Source: Sthenelais limicola
Lineage: Eukaryota > Annelida > Polychaeta > Phyllodocida > Sigalionidae
Direction: 5' to 3'
Assembly: GCA_942159475.1 (NCBI GenBank)
Contig: OW804096.1
Location: 133,786,941 to 133,850,940, forward strand
DNA length: 64,000 bases
The notes beneath the pieces are model-generated. The model was not told the origin of the DNA, searched no databases, and saw only the letters and a program-made list of their open reading frames with translations. The stretch's first letter is position 1. Every line of letters begins with the position of its first letter. Of the stretch, positions 10,801 to 22,008 are shown piece by piece. The position numbers were made by a program, and so were the translations under genes.

Positions 10801-13800
10801 ACTGCAAAAAGGGCTAATAGTATAACTCATAACATATCCTATCCACTAACTCCACCATGACGTTCAATAAGGGACTCTCATTCGCACACTTAAATACTCA
10901 GAGCCTGAAGGGCAAATTTGACTCTTTTAAAACTGAAATGAGTAAGCTCAAACCCAATATACTCGGTATCACTGAGACATGGCTGCACGCAAATCTTTTA
11001 GATGATAACTATCTTATTCCGGAATACAATCTAATACGACTGGACCGCAACTGGAGCATGGATAACCTCTCTACCCCCAAAAAAGGAGGGGGGGTTGCCC
11101 TATATATAAAGTCAGACATTACCTACATACCCTTAACTAACCTAAACTGCAGCAACAATAATGTAGAATGTTTATGGGTCAAACTAATTATACAATACAC
11201 TAAACCTATAGTAATAGGATGCCTATATAGACCCCCGACAGGAAGCCCCACCGAGCTTGTCAAATATCTGAACGATACAATACCTCAGCTCCTATCCAAC
11301 CCAAAAACGGAGCTCTTCCTAATGGGAGATTTTAACATAAACTATCTCAACCACACTAACCCAGCTGTTAAGGAACTAAAAGCAATTGAAACTACCTTTA
11401 ATCTTAAACAAATTATCAGTGATCCAACAAGATATCACTTAAACCAGAACAACTCCCTAGAAGGAACACTTATAGACCACTTGTACACAAACTGTAACAT
11501 AATATCTAAGGGGGGCGTTATTAACGTCAACCTTAGTGATCATGAACTTATATTTGCAGTCAGGAAAAAAGATAAACTAAGAGTAGAAAAAATAATTAAA
11601 ATGGGGAGATCTCTCAGGAAATTTGATGAAGCCATCTTTCAGCGACGCCTCAGAACTGACTTTAATTGGCTACCCTTCTTAGAAATTACGAACCCTGAAC
11701 AAGCATGGGAGTTAATAATAAATAGAATTACACAAACCCTTGATAGCCTATGCCCAACCAGGAACATTAAAGTACAAAATAGTAATGATCCATGGTTAAC
11801 ACCCCTCTTACTCGACCAACTCAATGATAAGAATAGAGCCAGAGCTGCGGCCATAAAATCAAAGACCAAAGCTGACTGGGATGAAGCTAAGAGACTTAGA
11901 AAAATTGCAAACCTAAACATGAAACACGCAAAGAGAGATTTTATTATATCTGAATTAAATAACCACAACCACGATCAAAAGAAGTTTTGGGAAACCATAA
12001 ATATTATTACCCCTAGTAAGAGGAAAACTGGCATTATCAGCCTAGTGAACTCCGATGATAGCATAATACCACCAAATGAATTACCCCACTATCTGAATCA
12101 TTATTTTGTTAATATAGCTAAAGACCTCACCAAAAACCAAAACCCACACTGGAGGCCAAACACCCCTCCCCTTCTCAGCCAAATTGATACTGTGCAGACT
12201 AACACCCAAGAAGTTGAGAAACTAGTAAGAAAAATTGATACCAATAAATCATCATCTATTAAACACATGCCAAATAAGGTTCTAAAATGTGCACTACTCA
12301 CACTTGTTCGAGAATTTACCCACTGCCTAAATCTATCTTTCTCCACCTCTACTATACCTGAATCATGGAAAACAGCTGAAATCATCCCTCTATTTAAAGG
12401 AGGAGATCCCAGCAGAGTAAACAATTATCGCCCAATATCCCTTCTCCCCACCCCTAGTAAAATAATGGAAAGAATCATCCACAATAGAATAGCAAATTAC
12501 CTTGAAATGTACGATATATTAAATAATAGACAATATGGATTTAGAGCAGGAAAATCTACTACAGAAGCAATAATAGAATTTTCTGATGACATTGCTCTGA
12601 GCCTCTACTCAGGCAATGATACACTGGTGACTTTTATTGACTTCCGTAAGGCCTTTGACCTTGTAAATCATACTATTCTCCTTGACAAACTAAGCCATAT
12701 TGGTATAAAGGGCAGTCTTTTACAATGGTGTAAAAACTATCTAGAAAATAGGAAGCAGTGTGCCTTAGTTAATAGCCAAACCTCTTCACATATCAACATC
12801 AACACAGGAGTACCACAGGGTTCAATTTTGGGCCCTCAAATGTTTATCATCTTCATAAATGATCTAGTTCATAATATTCAAAATTGCAGACTCTCACTAT
12901 ATGCCGATGATACGGTTTTGTACATTCAAGGTAGAAATATAGATAGGATTTACGCTGATATGCAAAAGGCTGTAGACGATTTACACAGTTGGTGTACTGG
13001 AAATCTTTTTGTTGTAAACACAGACAAATCAAACATAATGTATATCACCAAGTCCAGAAACAATAAGAAATCAGCAAGTACAAAAAAGATAACATACCAA
13101 CAAAATGACTTAAAAATAGTCTCGCAATATAAATACCTAGGTTACCTAGTGGACGATAAACTGAACCAGAAGCCCCAACTAGCCCATCAATTGAAGACCA
13201 TTAGCTACAAAACATATCAACTACAGCAAATTAGAAAATTCATAAATTCCCAGGCAGCCCTAAAAATTTACAAAACCAAAATACTACCCTTTTTTGATTA
13301 CGGGGATGTATTAATCCACAATGCAAACCAACCTCTCATAGAAAAGCTCCAAAGACAGCAAAATAGAGCTCTCAAAATTGTGCTACAGCTCCCACATGAA
13401 ACACCAACTGATATAGTCCATGCCACTGCAAGAGTACCCCTCCTTAAACACAGAAGAATTATGCATTTACGAATACTAGCCTATAAAAGAGTCAGAAACC
13501 CAATCCATAGAGACACCCCAAATAGAAACACTAGAAATTTCGATGCCCCCAGGCTGAAAGTACCTCGTGTTAAAACTAACCTTGCCCAGAACTCAGTAAC
13601 CATCAAAACCGCAAATGCTTGGAATGAGTTAACTGCTAGACAGAGAAACATTGGTACCATGGAGGCTTTTAAGTCAAATAAAAAAATATGGCTAAATACC
13701 CTATATATACAATTGTAATCCTACACAAACCACAGCTATCCTTTTCGCCCAACTATTCCACCAGCCGCCCATAGACCTCAGTGCTGTTTGAGTTGAACAC

Positions 13801-14300
13801 ATGCTCGCTCTGACGTCCGCGCTTTTGTCTATATCATACTGAATTGATAATTGAAAACTTGGAGCCCTTGTTACTCCTTTAAACGATCCTGACTATCCGA
13901 CCAGCTAATTTAAACTACAACTGGATATTTAGAACTCAGATAACTGTCTTCTCTTGTTCTATACCTCTCCAATCTTTCATATTGTCTTTTAATAAAAAAA
14001 ACACAGCTAACACTCCATCACTAATGATCAGAGTGGCAAAGCTAATTTATCTTATTTATCTGCTAAAAACATACATTAATTTCAATGACCACTAACACTC
14101 CATCGTTAATGATCTGAGTGGCAAAGTGCAAACCTTCATATCAACATCAAAACTATGTATATACTGTAAAAAAAAAAGCTCCATCTATGTACACCTTCCC
14201 TGCTCAGTCTCTGTATATAAGACTGGGGCAGGCGAAAAACCCCGTTAGGGGACCTTCGACTCCCAGTATAAATAAAATCTTTAAAAAAAATTAAAAAAAA
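9331..14300 (+). mobile_element. LINE of the CR1/Jockey group, both ORFs intact
   Basis: About 5 kb: putative 5' end at a GGAAGATGGCGG motif, ORF1, ORF2, a 580-bp 3' UTR and a tail 'aaaatctttaaaaaaaa' followed by 'ttaaaaaaaa'. The 3' UTR holds two versions of a roughly 35-bp box (14011-14044 and 14096-14131, 'cactccatc...gatc.gagtggcaaag'). A related 3' end lies at 44150-44491. I found no convincing target-site duplication, so the 5' boundary is approximate. Two long open frames suggest recent insertion. Confidence 0.85.
10857..13718 (+). CDS. LINE ORF2: endonuclease and reverse transcriptase
   Basis: A 953-aa ORF2 protein that nicks target DNA and copies the element RNA there. The N-terminal apurinic-type endonuclease shows HLNTQSL (about residue 14), TETWL with Glu40, GDFN at 157-160 and SDH at 227-229. 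The reverse transcriptase spans roughly 480-780: NNYRPISLL, FIDFRKAFD (Asp595), GVPQGSILGP from 651, and YADD at 682-685. The C-terminal segment has the LQRQQNRALKI and ANAWNELTARQRN motifs usual in CR1/Jockey-group elements. No RNase H domain was seen. Length is typical for the group. All catalytic motifs that I can recognise are intact, so it may be active; clade within CR1/Jockey/L2 is not resolved. Confidence 0.95.
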   Translation: MTFNKGLSFAHLNTQSLKGKFDSFKTEMSKLKPNILGITETWLHANLLDDNYLIPEYNLIRLDRNWSMDNLSTPKKGGGVALYIKSDITYIPLTNLNCSNNNVECLWVKLIIQYTKPIVIGCLYRPPTGSPTELVKYLNDTIPQLLSNPKTELFLMGDFNINYLNHTNPAVKELKAIETTFNLKQIISDPTRYHLNQNNSLEGTLIDHLYTNCNIISKGGVINVNLSDHELIFAVRKKDKLRVEKIIKMGRSLRKFDEAIFQRRLRTDFNWLPFLEITNPEQAWELIINRITQTLDSLCPTRNIKVQNSNDPWLTPLLLDQLNDKNRARAAAIKSKTKADWDEAKRLRKIANLNMKHAKRDFIISELNNHNHDQKKFWETINIITPSKRKTGIISLVNSDDSIIPPNELPHYLNHYFVNIAKDLTKNQNPHWRPNTPPLLSQIDTVQTNTQEVEKLVRKIDTNKSSSIKHMPNKVLKCALLTLVREFTHCLNLSFSTSTIPESWKTAEIIPLFKGGDPSRVNNYRPISLLPTPSKIMERIIHNRIANYLEMYDILNNRQYGFRAGKSTTEAIIEFSDDIALSLYSGNDTLVTFIDFRKAFDLVNHTILLDKLSHIGIKGSLLQWCKNYLENRKQCALVNSQTSSHININTGVPQGSILGPQMFIIFINDLVHNIQNCRLSLYADDTVLYIQGRNIDRIYADMQKAVDDLHSWCTGNLFVVNTDKSNIMYITKSRNNKKSASTKKITYQQNDLKIVSQYKYLGYLVDDKLNQKPQLAHQLKTISYKTYQLQQIRKFINSQAALKIYKTKILPFFDYGDVLIHNANQPLIEKLQRQQNRALKIVLQLPHETPTDIVHATARVPLLKHRRIMHLRILAYKRVRNPIHRDTPNRNTRNFDAPRLKVPRVKTNLAQNSVTIKTANAWNELTARQRNIGTMEAFKSNKKIWLNTLYIQL

Positions 14301-14326
14301 TGGGTGTAATATCATCAAATATATGT

Positions 14327-15540
14327 CATGTATTTTGTATTTAAGATTTTTTATTCAGACAAGACATTATGTACAAGTACAATATTCTCAGAATTCGCTG
14401 ATTTCTAGTAATTTCTATATATTTTACAGAATCGAAAGCTTTTTAGTGGCAATAAGTTCACATAAATTTACAAGTACTTTAAAATTTACATAAGATATGG
14501 GTATATCGATAGTTAAAACATAGTCACCTATAATAGATGTATCTAAAAACAAACACCTGCGCTTTGTTCAAATCATGACAGTCAGTGAAAGTTTTTCTAA
14601 ATTCATTTAAACATTATTGAAGAATCCAAGAACATGTACTCATACGAGCAGAGACCAATAACAATATACTACCATCCAGTTCAATATTCCTAATTATTTC
14701 AACCTAAAATACCATCGGATCTGGAATATTCCAGATGTTACCACTGTCTTTGAATGACTTTAAACAGATCTTTTTTATCTGGTTCGAGAAAGCAACCTTT
14801 TCATCCAACCTTCTGATATTATTTGGTACCACATTCCAAATTGTATTAACCCTACATATTAAACTTCTCCGTATACTCTCTTTTCTCCAATATCGAACTC
14901 TCACCCTATAGGGGTCCCTCATGTTATATTCATGCATTTGGACGGTTTCACTATCCTTCTCAGCCCAAAACAAGCACAAACACCGAACCAGTCGTCTATA
15001 ACATAAAGGTATTAATCTACATCGATCATGAAGATCAATATTGGTTAATCGTTGGTTTTCCCTTATTCTTATGCTACAAATAATCCGGAGACAACTGTTC
15101 TGTAATAGCTGGAGTCTTCTCGAATCTTTGTTACAAGCTATATCAATCACAATGCCTCCAAACTCTAAGATTGGCAATATATACGTCTTGTATATTAAAC
15201 ATGTAATTTCTGTCGAAATAAAATGTCTGATCTTCCTCAACCTGTTCTTTAGCGTTGTTACTTTAATACAAATGGCATTTATATGTTGTTTCATATTCAA
15301 GTGATAATCAAGTACAAACCCTAAATATTTAAAATCATCAACGACCTCGATCATACTCCCATTATTATATATATTCAGGTCATTTTTTCTACCACGTCGA
15401 CCTGTAAACACCTGTAGCTTAGTCTTTTTAGTATTTATTTTTAAACCATTTAAGTTCACCCACTCATTGAACTGATGTCTCCTAATGGTAGACCCAGAGG
15501 GAATCAAACTAATAAGTACCAGTTCTCTAGAAGCCCTCAA
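14327..15540 (-). mobile_element. 5'-truncated LINE, second family
   Basis: A minus-strand LINE copy ending in 'ctgaataaaaaatcttaaat' followed by 'acaaaatacatg'. The 3' ends of this copy and of the intact LINE lie about 27 bp apart, tail-to-tail. The body is cut off upstream of about 15540 within the reverse transcriptase. Confidence 0.8.
14704..15540 (-). pseudogene. LINE ORF2 C-terminal remnant
   Basis: Open for 278 codons on the minus strand, with no ATG at its 5' limit (it opens at TTG), as expected of a truncated copy. Recognisable post-YADD features: NEWVNLNGLKINTKKTKL, DDFKYLGFVLDYHLNMKQHI, LIYKTYILPILEFGGIV, RLQLLQNSCLRII and VNTIWNVVPNNIRRLDEKVAFSNQIKK. The palm catalytic motifs are missing. 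The uninterrupted frame indicates a young or lightly mutated copy. It differs clearly from the ORF2 at 10857-13718 and uses another 3' end. Confidence 0.85.
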
Positions 15541-15775
15541 ATTAATTATTTGTGTTCATATATAGTAAAGGTTTAACCAACTCAATAGCAAATTTCCATT
15601 CGCCTCAAACAAAGAGGATAGAAAAAAAGACATTCACTCTTTTTATCTTACATCAAATAAGCGGAGATTAGATCTTTCTACTCACAGTGTCTCGAGTCTG
15701 GAGGAGGATCTTTATGTACTGCATAAATAAATAAGTACGCTTTGCAAAAGAAAACCAAAGAACATGCACATAATA

Positions 15776-16192
15776 TGTGATGTGTTTCAGGAAAATGAGT
15801 CACAAGTCGCAAAATTGGTATTTTTCATAGTCTCTTTTTCACGTTTTCTTAATTGGAATGTTCTGACTTTTAGAGGGTTTAATAATTATGCTCATATGAA
15901 TCCATGTCACAAATTTCGTGGCATTGTAATAAATATATCCTTGCGTTTTGAAGGCCTTGTATGGAGTATATTTGTTACTTTATGGTAATTACCCAGCCAG
16001 AAACATTGCAAACATTTTTTTCAAAACGAATTTTTGCGAAATAAAAATATGAAACTTAAAATAAAGAAATACATATTAGGTGTCCTAGTGTTTACTATCA
16101 TTGGAACCGGCTCGATCTCATCTTTTGAAATATGATGATATTTCAAAATCCATATTTTGCGACTTATGACTCATTTCCTAAAACGGATCACA
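15776..16192. mobile_element. MITE family D, full-length copy
   Basis: About 417 bp, TGTGATGTGTTTCAGGAAAA at the left, inverted TGTGATCCGTTTTAGGAAAT at the right, TA on both sides. The interior shares 'tggtatttttcatag' and 'cttttagagggtttaataa' with other D copies. Confidence 0.85.
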
Positions 16193-18246
16193 TATAATCA
16201 ATACTCAGCAGCAGAGCATAAAACAATCAAATACATTATGCTGGATGACCATGCAGGTACTTAGAAGTCTACATCCCGTTCTTTTCTTTGACAATAAAGA
16301 AATGAATTAAACAAATACCACTGAAATCAGAGAAACTGGGGAAAACCTTCTTGGTTATTTCGGAATAAGATGGAAAGAAATGGCGTAAAACAAAAGATTA
16401 TGACAGACTTCTAGCTAGAGCAAGATTCAGCTCCTTTAGTCGTGTCCCTCAGCTTCCCCCTCCACCCAACCGCCCCCCCCCTCCCCCACACCACCTCTCC
16501 CACTCTCTGTTAATAAAAATGCTTGGATGCAGCCTTGGTTCGAGCCTCATCCTATTGCCGACCCGACTCAGTTTATGGCTGCATGCCATCACATCCACTG
16601 TACATCCAGTAATAGAGTTAGATGGAATAGGTTCCATTAAATGTCTGCTCAATCTCTCCTCAATTTGTCCTTCTCTTTGGCATGTTTAACCGGTAGTGTT
16701 TTCTGGTAAGGAAATAGACTGCCTGGGTTAACACAGCTGGCCTTATGTATACTAATTGGTGGTGTCTAGTTTGTATATAGACATTTACACTATATTGTCA
16801 TAGAGTCATTTATATTGTATAGTTGGGACGATCCGTCCCAGGTATCTCTTTGGTTGGAGCTATGATCTTGGTTCAAGATTGGAGGTCACTCAGTTCATTC
16901 AGTCCATTCTATCCATCACTCATCACCCCTCCCGACATTCCATGGGGACGGATTGGGACAGAGAGACCTGTCATCACCTTTTCACCATTTTCTGTCTACT
17001 TTGTTGCTTGTGTAGTATATATATATATATACAATGCCCCAAGTGGGCCAGGTAAAGGTGTCACTCTTCCTTGGAAGATGACTGTGAACCTGTATGGATA
17101 AATAACTATGCCTGAACTGAATTCCTTCTTCTCTTGATGACTGTTCGATCAAGTGTGGGCTGAGCTGTCCCAACCCAAGGTCACTGAGTTACCTAGATCG
17201 CTGTACTCCTCCTCTGCATTGGCTGCTGTGCTACCCCTTTCATAGCTGACCAGAGGAATGGACTACGCCATTCACACTAACTTAGAGCAACTCTGGGACA
17301 AGCTGGCCCAGAGTAACCAATTATCCCCCATTCTCCTTCATATAGCAGTCAAATAACGAACCATGATCTTCAACACATCAACAATATATAAGATGCGTTA
17401 TGGGAGAAAGTTTGCTTTACATAGATTTATTGTCAAATCGGATGAGACACAAATTGTTCGTGTTTCTATATCTTAAGAATTATTTATGATGTTTTCTGCA
17501 TGCATAGGCATTGACCCTTTGGGGGTATTTCATACACTGTTTTCTGATCTGCTTGAGGCAACTGAGGAAGATCGAACTTTGCTAAATAAGGCTAGAAAAT
17601 GATGAATGAAATGCGAAACGTGGCATAGACGTGAGACTATAATAACCCTTGTATTGAGAAATGACCACACACTATAGATATATCTAAATACATTTGGTGA
17701 TGCTTTGATTCACGAAATCCTTTGGGCTGTGTTTTAACTGTATTTTGAAACCTCATTTCTGTCTTGAATTTGGTTATTTGCGAGGCGAATTGTACTTTTT
17801 GATGCCCTGGCCCTTTAACGTATCACAGTTTAACCGTTAATACAATTGTTAAGCTAGATTTACTCGTCCTGTACAAGTATTTTCAATACAAAATTAAGGC
17901 AAATTCTAAGGAATAATGGTGATTATAACAGCAAAACAGAAGAATGCCTTATTGGCTGGGAATCTAGATCCAAGATAAAAGCGGTCCATGAACCATTAAA
18001 CTGGTCCTCTCAGCTGTCTCACTTTGCCACCCTTTCCACAGGAGAGATAGAGGGGATTCCCCGATGTCATGTAGCGATCATTAAGATAGTATGAATCAAT
18101 ACCCAGTTATTAATGTCTAATCATGTATTTATGATAGATGAGCATTACTCAAAGGGTGTGAGTAAGATGTGTCCGTGAGTGGCTTAGCTGGAGGGTGGGC
18201 TGATTCAATTTGTTGCTGTTGGTCAGTACTTGAATATATATATGTG
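16193..18246. other. No supported gene
   Basis: Contains a pyrimidine/poly-C stretch at 16451-16500 and a short TA microsatellite near 17017-17030. ORFs here are short and composition-driven. Nothing else was recognised. Confidence 0.5.
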
Positions 18247-18577
18247 TGTGATGTGTTACAGAAAAATGAGTCACAAGACAAAAACTGATATTTTTCAAAG
18301 TGTTTTATTTACAAGATCTCTTTGTTGAAATGTTTTCATCTTTCGGGTGTCTAGTCCCTGTGGTTGTAATGTACCAACTTTTAAGTTTATCAAATATATC
18401 CTTGCGCTTCTAAGACCACTATATGGAGAATATGGAGAAACTGAAAAAATAGAAATATTTGTTAGCTGTCTTAATGTTTACCATCATTGAAATCGGCTTG
18501 ATCTCATCGTTTTAAATATGATGGTATCTCAAAAGAATTGTTCGACGTATGACTCATATTTCTGTAACACATCTCAT
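18247..18577. mobile_element. MITE family D, shorter divergent copy
   Basis: Ends 'tgtgtgatgtgttacagaaa' and inverted 'gagatgtgttacagaaatat'. Subterminal 'atgagtcacaag' and 'tatgactcat' match the family. About 330 bp, so it carries an internal deletion relative to the 410-bp form. Confidence 0.75.
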
Positions 18578-18983
18578 TTGTGATATATAGTTGATATATA
18601 TATTATATGTGGAGATATATATGTGGGGGAAATAACAAATAACAAATAGTAAAGCTTACTACCAGTTGATGGCGAAAAGTATCTCCGTACTGAGATTAAT
18701 TACGAGATAATGCTCTTAGAGGTCCTTCCACAAATGCATGTCCTTAAATGTCCTTCAAAATCATTTGTGGATTTTAGAGCGATAACATACTCAAACATGG
18801 ATTTTCTCGGAATGGGGTGACCTGAGAATATTATCTTAGTAATGTAATCTCACCAATCTGGGTATAGGGGCTATTGTGAAAAGTACAAAATACTTTAATC
18901 AATAATCCATTAATTTAGATCACTGGAGGACATTGTATGTTTGGCATATTTTATATATATAATATTATCTCATTTTGTCTTGA

Positions 18984-19118
18984 CAGTCAGGTTCATAAGG
19001 CAGTTTTGGACCCCTAAGTCTTACGGGGTCATTAACACTTTTAGTCTTAGTCTTAGCCTTGTGGTTAAGCTTATCGCTTGATGTGGAATCGAGGAATGTG
19101 GGTGTCTGGACCTGACTG
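18984..19118 (+). mobile_element. Short TIR element family F, copy 1
   Basis: Begins CAGTCAGGTTC and ends GGACCTGACTG, about 135 bp. The reverse complement recurs at 25566-25699. The interior has 'cttgtggttaagcttatcgc', which resembles a polymerase III A box, followed by 'ggaatcgagg', a weak B-box-like string. It could be a tRNA-derived SINE or a MITE. Confidence 0.6.
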
Positions 19119-19594
19119 ATGACATTTGCCATTGACATTGCACTGAAAAAAGCTACCTATATCCCGCTTCAGATACCTCGATGGCTGATCATCCGAAATC
19201 CCCCAACCATCCCTTCATGCACCACTCATCCATTTCCCTCAGCGTCTCTCACGTCATGACCTGACGTCACTCTTACAGATTATGATGTCATTTTTCTACC
19301 TCCCAGGCACCCCGGGCGATAATAAGGAACTGGCACCTGGACGATAATGGGGAAGTGACCCCTAGTGTTGACCTCAGACAGCTGTAACTTGTTAGCACGG
19401 TCCTATAGTCAGTGCATCACCCTGGCATATGGTCACCGCTAGTATAGGAAGTACTCTGAACTCTTGAGTAAAAGACGTAAAAGAAATCCAAAGGTAATAA
19501 TAGCCAATTTTTGCTAGATAGACAAGATACTGTATAGCCCGCAGTTATTCTTTAGTATGTCAAATAGTAATGAAATTGCATATTTTAATGGCCA
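19119..19594. other. No supported gene
   Basis: Includes a CRE-like TGACGTCA palindrome at 19262-19269 with no adjacent gene model. Otherwise featureless to me. Confidence 0.4.
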
Positions 19595-20000
19595 CTAAAT
19601 GACACCTTTTTCAACAACCCTCGAGAATATTGGGCTAGATTGTGGAATACCGTGCCGTATAGGGGTCCCCGAGGGAGGGCTTGAAGGGCATATCCTTCTC
19701 GTTAGATCATCTACTCTACGAAATATATTGTAAAGAGACAGCGCAAAAAAAATGACGTTTTGATTTATTGGAAGAAGTTCCCTGATATAGATGTGAAAAG
19801 GTCTATTGATCATTTTCATAGATTGTGTGCCATTGCTGTCTAACACAGAAATCTGTTTTAGACCATACAGATTGCTCCCTGCTATTATCTAGAATTGTAT
19901 TGAGGTTCGTTGAAACACATCTTTTAGTCTGGATTTGAGTGTAGCAAATTTCAGCCGTTTTCACTGGGTTAAGCTCGAAGCCAAATCTAATGCAATCCCT
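19595..20000 (-). pseudogene. Decayed LINE ORF2 C-terminal fragment
   Basis: The minus strand of 19595-19846 reads ...LYNIFRRVDDLTRRICPSSPPSGTPIRHGIPQS..., resembling the tail of LINE ORF2 proteins. Further upstream on the same strand, 19960-20000 reads GFELNPVKT, which resembles the usual GLxLNxxKT that follows the YADD box. Stops and frame changes separate the two, so this is a pseudogene fragment. Confidence 0.5.
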
Positions 20001-20317
20001 AAGTTAACAATTCTAGCTAATTGTGTTCGGCTGTTTCTTCCTGCCAGATTACATCATATTCATATACTTTTTACGCTGTAGTTTCCTCGAGCATATGACT
20101 AGATGGAATTATTAATAATAACATGGTAAATATCCCAAAACTCCCGTATACTAATACTATATACCTGTATACTAGATTATCTCGATGGTGTGGCTTTGAC
20201 ATACATGTATTCAGCCATACTGGAATCTCCTAAGTCACCTCCTCGACAGACAAGGAGATGGAAGTGAGACAAGGGGACAAGGAGATGGAAATGAGGCAAA
20301 TATAAAATAGGTGTCTT

Positions 20318-20510
20318 TCTGCCCCCCCCCTCCCCCCCCCCAACACCCCGCCTACCTAGAAAACCATACCTCACCTAAATACAATTGACCTTCCATAGCT
20401 AGTAAAAGCAGAGAAACAAGTTTTCTTATCCAAGAACCCTCAAACGGAACATTTCTCTTGTTTAAAACAACTATCAAGTATGGTTACGAAATTTGTTTCA
20501 GTTCCAGGAA
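20318..20510. mobile_element. MITE family G, partial copy with poly-C
   Basis: It matches the 45.9-kb element in its poly-C run, 'gcctacctagaaaaccatac', 'aattgacc.tcc', 'aaaagcagagaaacaagttt', 'caaaacaactat' and the 'agttccaggaagg' block. The TIRs are not both recognisable. Confidence 0.6.
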
Positions 20511-20534
20511 GGAATTATTTTGTTGTTGTTTTTG

Positions 20535-20600
20535 TGTTTAAGCTTTTATTCATGACATCCTGCCGTCTGGGCTTATACAATACTAAAGCATATGGTGAAA
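20535..20600 (-). mobile_element. LINE 3'-end fragment (family B)
   Basis: Contains 'cttttattcatgacatcctg' followed by 'ccgtctgggcttatacaatactaaa', homologous to the 3' ends at 39348-39390 and 42290-42335. On the minus strand this is a 3' UTR end, 'attgtataagcccagacggc' onward. Confidence 0.5.
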
Positions 20601-20901
20601 AATCATTGAGTAAGTAGGTGGAAGGAAGGAATTGTTAATAATACCAAGGGAAATTTTCCAAAATTTAAATCAAGTTCATCTCCCCTGGTACTGATACGAA
20701 TACATTTATCAGATTTTCTCCATGTCGTGGCCATTTAGCCACACTGGACAGGCACGGATATAGAAATAATATAAATATGTTATGGGACTTGGAGTGCCTC
20801 ATGGCCGCTGATCATCAATCATGAATATCTCCAGGGGCAAGGAACACGTCTAGCCTTGAGCCAGAGACAAGCTATCCAACCCTCACCCTCCTTCATCATT
20901 G

Positions 20902-21136
20902 GGGTCAGATTTTCAGAAAATGTACAATTCGTTTTCACCAATCCTCTCAAATAACCCACATCTAAGACAAAAATGAGCTTCAAAATGCAGTTTAACATAA
21001 CAGAACTGATACTTTAAATCAATGCGATGCCAAATATACTCAGATATACCCGGTACTCTTCATTTTTCAGCCTAATTTAGCAGAATTCACTAAATGTGTA
21101 GATCTGCCAATTGTACATTTTCTGAAAATCTGACCC
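20902..21136. mobile_element. MITE family C, full-length copy with ATTG duplication
   Basis: Begins GGGTCAGATTTTCAGAAAAT and ends with the inverse, CTGAAAATCTGACCC. It is flanked by ATTG at 20898-20901 and 21137-21140, a 4-bp target duplication. The interior keeps 'tatacccggta', a version of the motif that recurs in the 29.8-kb element. Confidence 0.9.
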
Positions 21137-21138
21137 AT

Positions 21139-21612
21139 TGGTAAACTATGGTCTCAGACCCTCTGACTGGAATGACAATATCTGCGATGATATCTAAAAT
21201 CAAAGATATTTCCATTTAGATAAGAATTTATTGATTAAATATGAAACTTATTTCACTGAATTGAAGTCGGGGATTCCCTTTGATTGGCTTGTCACTATAG
21301 TTTCAGCTCTTGGATGACATAACGATGATGATGCCAAATACAATTCACAGCAAAACGTAAAACAATATTAAGGGAACTCAATAATACTTAAGGGCAAGCA
21401 TTAATTTAAGTTAAGTCGAAAATTGAAATGACGTCGACTAAGTGTTAAAATTTTTTTAAAATAATGTACATCACTCTTGATTATTCTGGACTGAAAAAAA
21501 ATGAATGGAACAATAAATATGAATTAGATGAATGAATGAATGAATGAATGAATCTAATTGGCGAGCTCTATCCACATATGCAAAACCAAATCCTAGACTT
21601 TGTATGAATATA
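21139..21612. other. No supported gene
   Basis: Holds a GAAT microsatellite near 21529-21553. No gene-like frame seen. Confidence 0.5.
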
Positions 21613-22008
21613 ATGGGATGTGTTACAAGAAAATGAGTCACAAGTCGCATAAAAAAGGATTCTGAGATATTATTAAGATGACATCAAACTGATTCCAATG
21701 ATGGTAAACATTAAGGATATCCAAGAAGTGTTTCCATATTTTATGTTTGATATAATTATTTATGTTTGAGGCTTGCAATATTTCTGGGTGGGCAATTAAT
21801 TACCTGTAAAATGATTAAATGTACTCCATAAGATGACCCTTGGAACGCAAGAATATATATAATACACAGTCTTGAAATTTGGTACACGTATTCATACGAC
21901 TTACGGTGCTAAACCCTCTAAAGATCAGAACATTCCAACAAACAGAATACATCACTTTGAAAAATATCCGTTTTGCGGCTTGTGACTCTTTTCCTGTAAT
22001 ACATCGCA
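21613..22008. mobile_element. MITE family D, copy
   Basis: About 396 bp: left 'gggatgtgttacaagaaaat', right inverted 'gcgatgtattacaggaaaag', with subterminal 'gagtcacaagtcgca' and 'gcggcttgtgactc'. The interior resembles the 4379-4787 copy ('tttctgggtgggcaattaat', 'cttgaaatttggtacac'). Confidence 0.8.

Noticed and set aside
9417..12424. Minus-strand ORFs within the LINE
   Set aside because: Antisense shadows of ORF1 and ORF2.
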